Part shown: positions 33,447-40,242 of the stretch, one piece after another
Layout of the letters: each line of letters starts with the position of its first letter
Numbering within the stretch: the first letter of the stretch is position 1
From: Thermodesulfobacteriaceae bacterium
GTDB taxonomy: Bacteria > Desulfobacterota > Thermodesulfobacteria > Thermodesulfobacteriales > Thermodesulfobacteriaceae
Assembly: GCA_025062245.1 (NCBI GenBank)
Contig: JANXAD010000014.1
Location: 257 to 40,498 of the forward strand
DNA length: 40,242 bases
Direction of reading: 5' to 3'
Notes under the pieces: model-generated
The model's input: the letters and a program-made list of their open reading frames with translations, nothing else
Database searches by the model: none
What the model was told of the DNA's origin: nothing
Position numbers and translations under genes: made by a program

Positions 33447-35102
33447 TTACATCCTTTCTGGAGCAGAAACTCCTAATAGGTCTAAACCCACTTTTAAAAC
33501 CAATTTACAGGCTAAGCAAAGCCCCAATCGGGTATAAGTTAAATCCAGATTCTCAGGTAAAATTATTCTGTGTTTGGTATAATATTCGTGAAAGGCTTCA
33601 GCAAGTTCTAATAGGTATTGGGTTACTTTATAGGGGGCTAAAAATAAGCTTGCACTTTCAACCACTTCAGGAAAGTTTTCTAAAATTTTTAACAACTTAA
33701 ATTCTTCCTTTTCAGAAAGAAGTTCGGTTTTTAGATTTTCCAAGTGAAAATCCTTTAAACCTGAAGCCTTAGCTTTTTCAAAAAGACTACATATCCGGGC
33801 ATGGGCATATTGCACATAATAAACTGGATTTTCCTGAGACTGTTTTTTAGCTAAATCCAAATCAAAATCTAAGGGAGTCTCGGCAGATCTGGAAAGAAAA
33901 ATAAACCGAGTGGCATCTACTCCTACCTCTTCCATTAAATCCTTTAAAGGAACAAATTCTCCCTGTCTGGTAGACATACTTTTAAGCTTTCCTCCCTCAA
34001 TCAGATTAACCATCTGAATCAAAATGACTTTCAACCTTTCTGAATTAATATCTAAAGCCTTTAAAAAAGCCTTAAGTCTACTTACATAACCGTGATGGTC
34101 TGCTCCCCAGAGATTCAGAGCCAAATCAAAACCCCTTTCTACGAATTTTTCGTAATGATAGGCCATATCTCCTGTAAAGTAGGTAAATTCTTTGTTTGAC
34201 CTCATAACCACCCTATCCTTGGCATCTTCAAAAAGAGAAGCTTTAAACCACAGGGCTCCATCCTTTTCATAAAGTAAATTCTTAGCTTTAAGAAGACGTA
34301 AGACCTTTTCAACTTTTCCCCTTTCATAAAGGGTAGACTCAGAATACCAATTATCGTAAAAAACCCTAAAATTTTCTAAGTCTTTCTTAATATCCTCTAA
34401 AATAAGATTTATAGCTAAGGTTTGACATAATTCTACCGCTTTTTTTTCTTCTAAATCTAAAAGAAAGGGATAATTTTCTAAGGCCTTTTTAGCTATCTCA
34501 TAAATGTAGGCACCCCTGTAGTATCCTTCTGGAAAAACAAGTTTTTCTCCTGAAAGTTCTTTAGCCCTTAAATAAACAGATCTTCCCAAAATCTCCATCT
34601 GAGTCCCTTTGTCATTTATGTAGTACTCCTTAAAAACCCTATAACCTGTAAAACTGAGAATCCGGGCTATAGAATCTCCATAGGCTGCTCCTCTTCCATG
34701 TCCTATGTGCAAAGGACCAGTAGGATTAGCTGAAACGAATTCCACTAAAACCCTTTGTTCCTGCCCTAAATCCTGACTTCCATATTTTTCTCCCTTCTTA
34801 AGTACTTCTCTTAAGTGTTCTTTATAATACTCTTCTCTAATCCAAAAATTAATAAATCCAGGACTTACCACCTCAACCTTAGAAAAAAGAACCCTTTCTT
34901 CCGATAGAATTTGAGCAAATTTTTCAGCTATTTGAAAAGGTTTTAAATTGGTTTTATTTTTTAAAACTAAAGCTATATTAGTAGCATAATCTCCATAAAT
35001 TTCTTTCTTAGGTTTTTCTATTTCGTAAGGGGGAATGGGGAGGGAGCCCAAAAGTTGAGTTAAAGCTTCTTCAAGAAGAGTCTTGATTCTCTTCTTTATC
35101 AA
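33447..35102 (-). CDS. argS: Arginyl-tRNA synthetase
   Basis: It charges tRNA-Arg. The 551-aa class I synthetase has an N-terminal additional domain (about 1-105), HIGH signature PTGPLHIGHGRGA (HIGH at 132-135), GADHHGYVSRLK in the catalytic core, a KMSKS-like loop SMSTRQG (375-381) and a DALR-type anticodon domain (about 440-551, ending GVSAPERM). Its start overlaps the small Cys4 gene by 32 nt. tRNA-Arg(UCU) is encoded elsewhere in the window. Confidence 0.97.
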   Translation of the reverse strand: MIKKRIKTLLEEALTQLLGSLPIPPYEIEKPKKEIYGDYATNIALVLKNKTNLKPFQIAEKFAQILSEERVLFSKVEVVSPGFINFWIREEYYKEHLREVLKKGEKYGSQDLGQEQRVLVEFVSANPTGPLHIGHGRGAAYGDSIARILSFTGYRVFKEYYINDKGTQMEILGRSVYLRAKELSGEKLVFPEGYYRGAYIYEIAKKALENYPFLLDLEEKKAVELCQTLAINLILEDIKKDLENFRVFYDNWYSESTLYERGKVEKVLRLLKAKNLLYEKDGALWFKASLFEDAKDRVVMRSNKEFTYFTGDMAYHYEKFVERGFDLALNLWGADHHGYVSRLKAFLKALDINSERLKVILIQMVNLIEGGKLKSMSTRQGEFVPLKDLMEEVGVDATRFIFLSRSAETPLDFDLDLAKKQSQENPVYYVQYAHARICSLFEKAKASGLKDFHLENLKTELLSEKEEFKLLKILENFPEVVESASLFLAPYKVTQYLLELAEAFHEYYTKHRIILPENLDLTYTRLGLCLACKLVLKVGLDLLGVSAPERM

Positions 35103-35271
35103 CTTTCTTAACCCTTTTTTTCTTTAAAAGTTTTACATCTGGAGAAAAGTCAGGACATTTTATAGGTTTAGTACTGTCAAAGGAAAATCTTTTAAGGCAA
35201 ACCTCTCTCCAAGCACAATTAGCACACAAAACTAATATTTCTTGAGAATTAGGATTTTGAGACTTCGTCAA
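35071..35271 (-). CDS. Small Cys4 protein of unknown function
   Basis: The 66-aa protein carries four cysteines, C16, C19, C25 and C39 (CANCAWREVC ... CPDFSPD), suitable for one zinc or a small iron-sulfur site, and a basic tail (KLLKKKRVKKVDK). It overlaps cooT by 23 nt and argS by 32 nt, both in different frames. Because real genes bracket it with coupled starts and stops, I consider it genuine. I do not recognise a characterised family. Confidence 0.7.
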   Translation of the reverse strand: MTKSQNPNSQEILVLCANCAWREVCLKRFSFDSTKPIKCPDFSPDVKLLKKKRVKKVDKEENQDSS

Positions 35272-35452
35272 CTTCTAAGATCACCTTTCCTTTTAAGAAA
35301 TCTATTTCTTTAATTTTACCCTTTAATTTTTTAGGTTCTTCAAATAGCGCTTTTAGTATAACTTCTTCTCCTTGAATTTCAATATGGGAAATATCGCGAA
35401 AGATTTCTTCTTGGGTTTCACCCTTTTTAATCCATATTTTAGCTTGGCACAT
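35249..35452 (-). CDS. CooT-family small nickel-binding protein
   Basis: The 67-aa protein begins MCQAKIWIKKGETQEEIFRDI, with the conserved C2 that binds nickel at the dimer interface in CooT, and continues with IEIQGEEVILKALFEEPKKLKGKIKEIDF, the family's beta-barrel. In Rhodospirillum rubrum CooT helps mature CO dehydrogenase; many anaerobes have several paralogs of unclear role. It overlaps rluA by 14 nt and the Cys4 gene by 23 nt. No Ni enzyme is encoded in the window. Confidence 0.8.
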   Translation of the reverse strand: MCQAKIWIKKGETQEEIFRDISHIEIQGEEVILKALFEEPKKLKGKIKEIDFLKGKVILEVDEVSKS

Positions 35453-36173
35453 AAAGTTTCTCCCTTTGAAATCTTCTTATTCTATAAAGAAAATCCCAAA
35501 TTAAGGTTTTGTCAAGAGCAAAACTGGGAAAATAAGAAGGCTGATTTATCCAAAATTCCATTTTTTCCTTACTTAAAGGATGGGGAAAACTTAAGTACCA
35601 AGCATGAAGTAAAATCCCCTCCCCCTTTAAAACTTTAACCTTAGAACCATATCTTACATCTCCTAAAATAGGATGGCCCATCTTGGCTAAAACTGCCCTT
35701 AACTGATGTTTTCTTCCCGTTAAAGGACTTAAAAGCACTATACTGTAATCCTTAGAAGAATAAACTGACTTATAAATAGTCTGAGAAACCTTAGTATGGG
35801 AAGAAAAAACTTCCAAAACTAAGGTTCTCTTTTTCACAGGATCCCATCTCAAATAGTTTTCCCATAAACCCTCTCCTGAAAGATTGCCTTCTACCACTGC
35901 TAAATAGGTCTTTACTACCTCTCCCTTTTGAAAACTTTCCCCCAATCTCTGAGCCACTTTACTTCTTTTAGCTAATACCAAGGCTCCAGAGACTACCTTA
36001 TCTAAACGATGAACCACTCCCAAAAAAACCTCTCCCTTCTTACCTTCACGAATTTTAATAAGTTCCTTAAGTTTTCTCAAAAGGGAGTTTTCTTCTGCCT
36101 TAGCTCCCTGAACGATCCATCCGACAGGCTTGTTAACCACTATTAAATACTTATCTTCGTAAATTATTTCCAA
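35439..36173 (-). CDS. RluA-family pseudouridine synthase
   Basis: It converts uridine to pseudouridine in rRNA or tRNA. The 244-aa protein has GVVHRLDKVVSGALVLAK with catalytic D58, TGRKHQLRAVLAKMGHPILGD, and the N-terminal IIYEDKYLIVVNKPVG of the RluA/RluC/RluD group. It lacks an N-terminal S4 domain, so it is closer to the short RluA/TruC type than RluD. Which uridine it modifies is not visible. It overlaps the YhdP-like gene by 23 nt and cooT by 14 nt. Confidence 0.9.
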   Translation of the reverse strand: MEIIYEDKYLIVVNKPVGWIVQGAKAEENSLLRKLKELIKIREGKKGEVFLGVVHRLDKVVSGALVLAKRSKVAQRLGESFQKGEVVKTYLAVVEGNLSGEGLWENYLRWDPVKKRTLVLEVFSSHTKVSQTIYKSVYSSKDYSIVLLSPLTGRKHQLRAVLAKMGHPILGDVRYGSKVKVLKGEGILLHAWYLSFPHPLSKEKMEFWINQPSYFPSFALDKTLIWDFLYRIRRFQREKLYVPS

Positions 36174-39100
36174 CTTTTTCCTTAAAAATTTCCATCTTTT
36201 TTAGTTTTTCTGGAATCTGAGAAGGTTTATAAAACTCTTCCTCAATTCCTAAAAATCTAAAGAAAAAGGTAAAAATCCCCTTTCCTATACTTGAAGGATG
36301 TAAGGGAACTATCACTGGATTATCGTAAGTTCCTACCACCTGCAAAGGAACAAAGATTAACATTCTGGGCTTTCCTAAAAGCCTCTTACTTAAAAGGGGT
36401 ATCTTCTCTATAAGAGTATCTACGGTTTTAAAAGGTGAAACATAAAAGGTTAAGTTGGTTTTCTTATCAAGAAAAGACAGACTTCCACTACTAAACAGTC
36501 TAAAACCCAAAGCAGAAAGAAATCCCGTATCCACTTTAAAAGAGGTATCCCCAAAATAGCCTACTAACTTTAATTCTTCGTATTCTAAAAGATTATTCTC
36601 CAAATTAGGAACCTTTCCTCTAAAAATGTCAATAGGACTTAGAAAACCTAAAACCCTTGCTATAAGAGGAGCTCTATAGATATAACCCCTTTCAGAGATA
36701 ACTTCAAGTTCTCCATAGGTGTCCTCTAAAATACCTTTTTTACCATCGGTATAAAAGAAACCCTTAGTTTTAAAGGGTCCTTCTAAGATGATCTTGGGCA
36801 TTTCCTCAGGATATAGACAAGAAAAGAAATCTAAAAAATCTCCGGCAGAAGGTAAAAGCTCCAAAAATAGATACTGAAGCTCTGGAGTTCTTTCATAAAA
36901 ACCTTCAATCTTTAATCCACAAACATTAAGAACAGGGATTTTTAAAGTTAAAACCTTTTCAGAAGTAAAGGAAAGATGGGTTCTGAATTCAAAAATCTGG
37001 TGGGCCGTAGGTAAAACTACATCCTTTAAACCTAATTCCAAGTCTATTATTAGAGGAAGACCTAAAATTTCCTCCCAAGGAAAGGTTTTTTCTTTTTTTG
37101 GTTCTAACTTAGCTCCTATTTCCTTTTTTAAATCTAACCTTTGACTTTCAAGAAAACCTCTTAAATTTAAAAAATCCCCTTCCTTAATTAAATTAACCTT
37201 GCCCTTTAAGGAGAAAGTATTCCACTTGAAACTTACATCTTCCAGTTGAATTTCCGAAGGATAGATAATAACCTGAGAAGAAAGTTCTAAGGAGTTTTCC
37301 CTTTCTAAATACTTAAGATTTTCAACTTCTATCAAACCCGTTTTCGGAAAAAATTCAGATAAAAGATAGGTTTGAATTAGCTCTTTAAAATTTTGAGACT
37401 CTAAATTTTCTTTAATCCTTTCTAAATCCCTTTCAGAAAGGGAAAGATATAACTGAGTTTTAACCCTTCCTTCTAAAAGACTTCGTTCCCTTAGTAAAAG
37501 AGGCTTTATCTCCCCTAACTCTAAAATTCCATCTACCTCTATTTCGTAGTCCCTTTCTCTTTTAAAAAGTAGCCACTTTAAATCAGACCTTTCCCCTTGA
37601 AAACGGGACTCCAAAATGTAATTAGGTCCTCCGTAATTGCCCTTAAAACTTAAAACCTTTCCGAAAATTAAGCTTTCTCCTTTAAAAACTATGCTTTCTT
37701 GTTGACCTTCCAATTCTAAGTTATTTAAAATTACCGGTCCCTTAAAAATTAAGTCCTCTCTCCACTCTAATACCTTTAAAATCTTACTTTTTAAATTTTC
37801 TTCTATGTCTCCCTTTACCTTTAAACTCCAAAAATCTTTTTCGTAAACTCCCTTTACTTCAAAGGGTATCTTATCCACATAAACTAAGGAGTTTTCTAAG
37901 ATTGTTTTTCCTTTCTCATAGGTAAAACCAAGGTTTGGACTCTCTAAACGAAACCTTTCCTTTTTATAAGGAAGTTCTAAATTAAAACTTACCAAACTTC
38001 CTTTGAAAAAAAGATTTTTTAGGAGGACCTGAGGATTTTCCTTAAGGTCTTCAAGAAAAAAGGGCCCTTTATAACTTAGCCAATCAAGAAAAATTCCCTT
38101 AGTTTGTAAATTATACTTAGAAACTATTTCATCTATGGAGGGACTTTTCTTTTTTAGATGCTCTTCTATAAAAGACTCACTTAGCCAAATTCTTTTAGCT
38201 TCCAAATTTAAAAAGCTATTTTTAATACTCCAGTTTCCCTCTAAACTTTCAACCCAACTATCTTCCCAAGCTAATTTCCAATCTTTAAAGTCTACTAAGG
38301 AGGGTTGGTAGCTTAAAATTCCACTCCTAATCACTAAAGGTTTCAAGTAAAAGGGGGTTTTCATTTTTACTTCATGAAAGTAAAGATTTAAAGAGGGTTC
38401 TAAATGGGTTAAGCTTCCCTTTATTTCTAAGTCTCCCTTAATTTCCCCTTCTACTTCGTAATCCTTTAAAACTTCTAAACTCTTTACTATAGGAGAGGCT
38501 GTATCAATTAAAATCTTAGCTTCACTTTCAAAGGAGGTTTTCAAAGAGAGTTCTAAAGGATCCCTTTTAAGATCTAAGGAAAGACTCTCAATTTGAAAGG
38601 GAATCTTCTCGTTTACTAAGGCCTTTCCTTCAAAGGTAAGAAAGGCCTTTTTTAAGCTCAAAGCTCCTTCTATTTCTCTCAGACTTAAAGAAATTTTCTT
38701 AAGCTCTAACTCTCCCTTTTCAAGTTGGGTTTCCAAGGAAAGATTCGAAAGGGAAGTTAATTCTTTAAGGTCTTTTCCTGAACTCTTTAAAGTTAAGTTA
38801 GAAGCCACTCCACCTTGTATAATCTCGTTTAAATACTTAAAGGTTGGATCTTGAGCCCAAAAAATACTTAAGGTCCTTTTAAGTTCCCCTAAGTCAACTC
38901 TATTTAAACTTAGGGAAACAGAATATCCTTCGGAATCCTTTTTCAATTCCCATCTTCCATTAACCTTGGGATAGTTTATCTCTAAGGGTGAAATGTCAAG
39001 TAAAACCTTTTCTTCCTTAGCTAATCCTGAAATTTCTAATTTCCCTTTTATCTCTTTTATTCCGTTTTCGTAAGACCTACCTTTAGTCTTAAGATTTAAA

Positions 39101-39648
39101 GAAAAAGAACCTTGAATTTTAAAGTCCATTTGGTTCTTATTGACCTGGGTTTCTCCCTTTAAAAAACTCAATTTAAAGGGACCGTAAAGGGTTTCCTTTT
39201 CTATAGTTCCCCCTTTAATTGAAATAGAAAGAGGACCTAAGGAATATAAATAGTTAAGAGTGTTTTCCAAATTAAAAGGTTTTTTCTCCTTTACCTCCTC
39301 TTTTGAAAGAGGTAACTTAAGATTAAAATCTTTAAAATAAAGCTTAGAGGGAAAAAAATTTAGTCTTAAAAGTTTGCTAAAAGAAATCCCTACGATACCC
39401 TTAGAAAAGGAAAGGGAACCTTGGGGACCCTCTAAAGAAAAATCTCTAAGAACGAGTCTTTTTTTAAGGGGTTCTAATTTAGCCTCTCTATAAGTTAAAG
39501 TCGAATTGTAAGTAAACCTTAGGTAATTTATAAACTTCTCTTTAAAAAAGGGATGATTTAAAAAAAAACTAAAGTTTAAAAGTAAAATAATAAAAAATAT
39601 AAAAAATAATAAAAGTAAAATTCCCATCAAAACTGTATGTTTTTTCAT
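36151..39648 (-). CDS. Giant AsmA/YhdP-like envelope protein (1165 aa)
   Basis: The start is the ATG at 39648 (MKKHTVLMG); the longer frame to 39705 would be translated from the IS end. One N-terminal membrane helix (about 5-29) anchors a very long, beta-strand-rich periplasmic part full of alternating hydrophobic patterns and short G-rich turns (LEISGL, LSLKTSFESEAKI, VEGEIKGDLEIKGSLTHLEP). The C-terminal part (about 930-1150, LKIPVLNVCGLKIEGFYER, FLSPIDIFRGKVP, PLQVVGTYDNPVIVPL) fits the AsmA-like C-terminal domain. YhdP-type proteins are thought to be bridge-like phospholipid carriers to the outer membrane. It heads a tight gene set and lacks a Shine-Dalgarno. Confidence 0.8.
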   Translation of the reverse strand: MKKHTVLMGILLLLFFIFFIILLLNFSFFLNHPFFKEKFINYLRFTYNSTLTYREAKLEPLKKRLVLRDFSLEGPQGSLSFSKGIVGISFSKLLRLNFFPSKLYFKDFNLKLPLSKEEVKEKKPFNLENTLNYLYSLGPLSISIKGGTIEKETLYGPFKLSFLKGETQVNKNQMDFKIQGSFSLNLKTKGRSYENGIKEIKGKLEISGLAKEEKVLLDISPLEINYPKVNGRWELKKDSEGYSVSLSLNRVDLGELKRTLSIFWAQDPTFKYLNEIIQGGVASNLTLKSSGKDLKELTSLSNLSLETQLEKGELELKKISLSLREIEGALSLKKAFLTFEGKALVNEKIPFQIESLSLDLKRDPLELSLKTSFESEAKILIDTASPIVKSLEVLKDYEVEGEIKGDLEIKGSLTHLEPSLNLYFHEVKMKTPFYLKPLVIRSGILSYQPSLVDFKDWKLAWEDSWVESLEGNWSIKNSFLNLEAKRIWLSESFIEEHLKKKSPSIDEIVSKYNLQTKGIFLDWLSYKGPFFLEDLKENPQVLLKNLFFKGSLVSFNLELPYKKERFRLESPNLGFTYEKGKTILENSLVYVDKIPFEVKGVYEKDFWSLKVKGDIEENLKSKILKVLEWREDLIFKGPVILNNLELEGQQESIVFKGESLIFGKVLSFKGNYGGPNYILESRFQGERSDLKWLLFKRERDYEIEVDGILELGEIKPLLLRERSLLEGRVKTQLYLSLSERDLERIKENLESQNFKELIQTYLLSEFFPKTGLIEVENLKYLERENSLELSSQVIIYPSEIQLEDVSFKWNTFSLKGKVNLIKEGDFLNLRGFLESQRLDLKKEIGAKLEPKKEKTFPWEEILGLPLIIDLELGLKDVVLPTAHQIFEFRTHLSFTSEKVLTLKIPVLNVCGLKIEGFYERTPELQYLFLELLPSAGDFLDFFSCLYPEEMPKIILEGPFKTKGFFYTDGKKGILEDTYGELEVISERGYIYRAPLIARVLGFLSPIDIFRGKVPNLENNLLEYEELKLVGYFGDTSFKVDTGFLSALGFRLFSSGSLSFLDKKTNLTFYVSPFKTVDTLIEKIPLLSKRLLGKPRMLIFVPLQVVGTYDNPVIVPLHPSSIGKGIFTFFFRFLGIEEEFYKPSQIPEKLKKMEIFKEKVGNNLRR

Positions 39649-39658
39649 AATAAGGAAT

Positions 39659-39687
39659 ATTTTAAACTTAAAGCAGGAAAAAAACAA
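39659..39687 (-). promoter_or_regulatory. Promoter of the YhdP-like gene
   Basis: TTGTTT (39687-39682), a 17-nt spacer and TAAAAT (39664-39659) end 10 nt before the ATG, predicting a leaderless or near-leaderless message. The -35 starts 8 nt outside the CAT of the IS end. Confidence 0.4.
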
Positions 39688-39689
39688 GA

Positions 39690-40185
39690 AAATATATGAG
39701 TCCATAGGATTTTAGACTGAGGGGAATTCTGGTAAAATTTGTAACCAATCCACTCGAAAGGCGATACATTTCCAAGCCCTCTATGCACCCTCTCCACACA
39801 TTATACCGTATCAAATACTTCATCAGCTCCCTGTTGAACCCCTCCACATCCTCCTTCAATAACCACTCCCTATACTCAATAAACTCCTCCTCCAACATCC
39901 TGTTAAACCTCTCTACAATACCCATTCCCTCTCCCTCTCAAGCTCCTTCGCAAATTCCCCTAAAAATTCACTCCCAAAGTCTGTCTGCACCCCACTTATC
40001 TCAAAAGGAGCTACCGCCTTAAATTCCCTCCAACCGCTTCTGCTCGATAAATGACTATAAGCATAGGCCAAACTAAATCTGCTTGCCACATCCTTCGCAA
40101 CCAGTATATACTTCTTTATACCATCCAAAAAATACACCATCGCATCTACACCAACTCCCCAGGCTTAAGTCCAGACTTACTCCCT
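39690..40185 (-). pseudogene. Frameshifted DDE transposase of IS relic 3
   Basis: Minus-strand fragments: LKPGELV, then a small deletion and frame change, then VDAMVYFLDGIKKYILVAKD (first Asp), AYAYSHLSSRSGW, GVQTDFGSEFLGEFAKELER (second Asp, with DFG where DNG is usual). A second break, where about a dozen residues are missing, comes before GIVERFNRMLEEEFIEYREW (Glu) and LMKYLIRYNVWR. The end continues in yet another frame as SPFEWIGYKFYQNSPQSKI. This is the integrase-core (rve) DDE order. At least three frame changes make it inactive. Confidence 0.8.
39697..39720. repeat. IS right-end sequence, copy 3
   Basis: TGAGTCCATAGGATTTTAGA followed by CTGA. It differs from copy 1 at only a few positions. 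Confidence 0.7.
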
Positions 40186-40242
40186 CTATATCGCTTCTTC
40201 TTCCTCCTCCTCCTCTCCCTCTCAATAAACCTTCCCGTCTTC

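Larger units (their letters stand above)
39690..40242 (-). mobile_element. Insertion-sequence relic 3 (runs off right edge)
   Basis: The best-preserved copy of the same IS family as relics 1 and 2. Its right end (TGAGTCCATAGGATTTTAGA from 39697) matches relic 1, and the transposase reads on the minus strand toward the YhdP-like gene. The left part lies outside the window, so total length and flanking duplication cannot be judged. Confidence 0.8.

Noticed and set aside
39649-39705. N-terminal extension of the YhdP-like frame (19 extra residues)
   Set aside because: This stretch is read from the IS end and the promoter region, has no ribosome site, and the ATG at 39648 begins a normal membrane anchor.
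39668-40140. Two small genes at the right edge
   Set aside because: Both are pieces of one frameshifted transposase.

Overview
The window reads as chromosomal DNA of an AT-rich, probably thermophilic, anaerobic sulfur-metabolising bacterium, most likely in Thermodesulfobacteriota (Thermodesulfobacterium/Caldimicrobium-like). This rests on the strongly A/T-biased codon use, very tight and often overlapping operons, a DsrC protein with both redox cysteines, a rubrerythrin, an EndoQ-type nuclease and the general character of the proteins. No 16S gene or other definitive taxonomic marker is present, so this placement is inference.

Layout. (1) 1-1220 is an accessory region. The first 56 codons of cmr1 (type III-B CRISPR-Cas effector) run off the left edge on the minus strand with their own promoter. 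They are followed by tRNA-Leu(UAA) and a decayed PIF1-type helicase with a WYL-like C-terminal remnant. (2) 1221-9529 is one compact nine-gene minus-strand operon, in order of transcription: LbetaH hexapeptide protein, PpiC-type isomerase, YprB-like exonuclease, DegP/HtrA protease, SurA-like chaperone, recO, LOG-family protein, pyrB, pyrC. It mixes cell-envelope proteostasis with DNA repair and pyrimidine synthesis. (3) 9604-11929 is a plus-strand cluster: tRNA-Arg(UCU), a SixA-like phosphatase, rpmE, prfA and an Mth938-domain protein. (4) 11937-19853 holds a CsgG/TolB-like secreted protein, an insertion-sequence relic, a cation-diffusion-facilitator exporter, ResB, rubrerythrin, an SfsA/GIY-YIG fusion nuclease and a compact topoisomerase I. 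(5) 20100-23681 has groES-groEL and a two-domain kinase. (6) 23727-25368 has a second IS relic, a tiny lipoprotein made of Asn-X-Thr repeats and a secreted protein with a charged repeat tail. (7) 25369-39648 is a long minus-strand gene array: a YhdP/AsmA-like giant protein, RluA, CooT, a Cys4 mini-protein, argS, a SPOR protein, an ArgA-like acetyltransferase, dsrC, a ComEA-like protein, a HAD protein, a rhomboid protease, an SDH/SppA-like protease, ribE, a Cache-GGDEF cyclase and EndoQ. (8) 39697-40242 is a third IS relic that runs off the right edge.

Functionally most of this is housekeeping: translation, pyrimidine, riboflavin and arginine synthesis, protein folding, envelope maintenance and DNA repair. 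The less ordinary signals are these. The 5' end of a cmr operon lies at the left edge. Two exported proteins carry dense N-X-S/T sequon arrays, hinting at N-glycosylation. Three IS relics have ends at one fixed distance from outward -35-like elements of the next gene. Several SD-less genes have a -10 box 10-12 nt before the start codon, as in leaderless messages. All calls come from reading the sequence; no database search was run.
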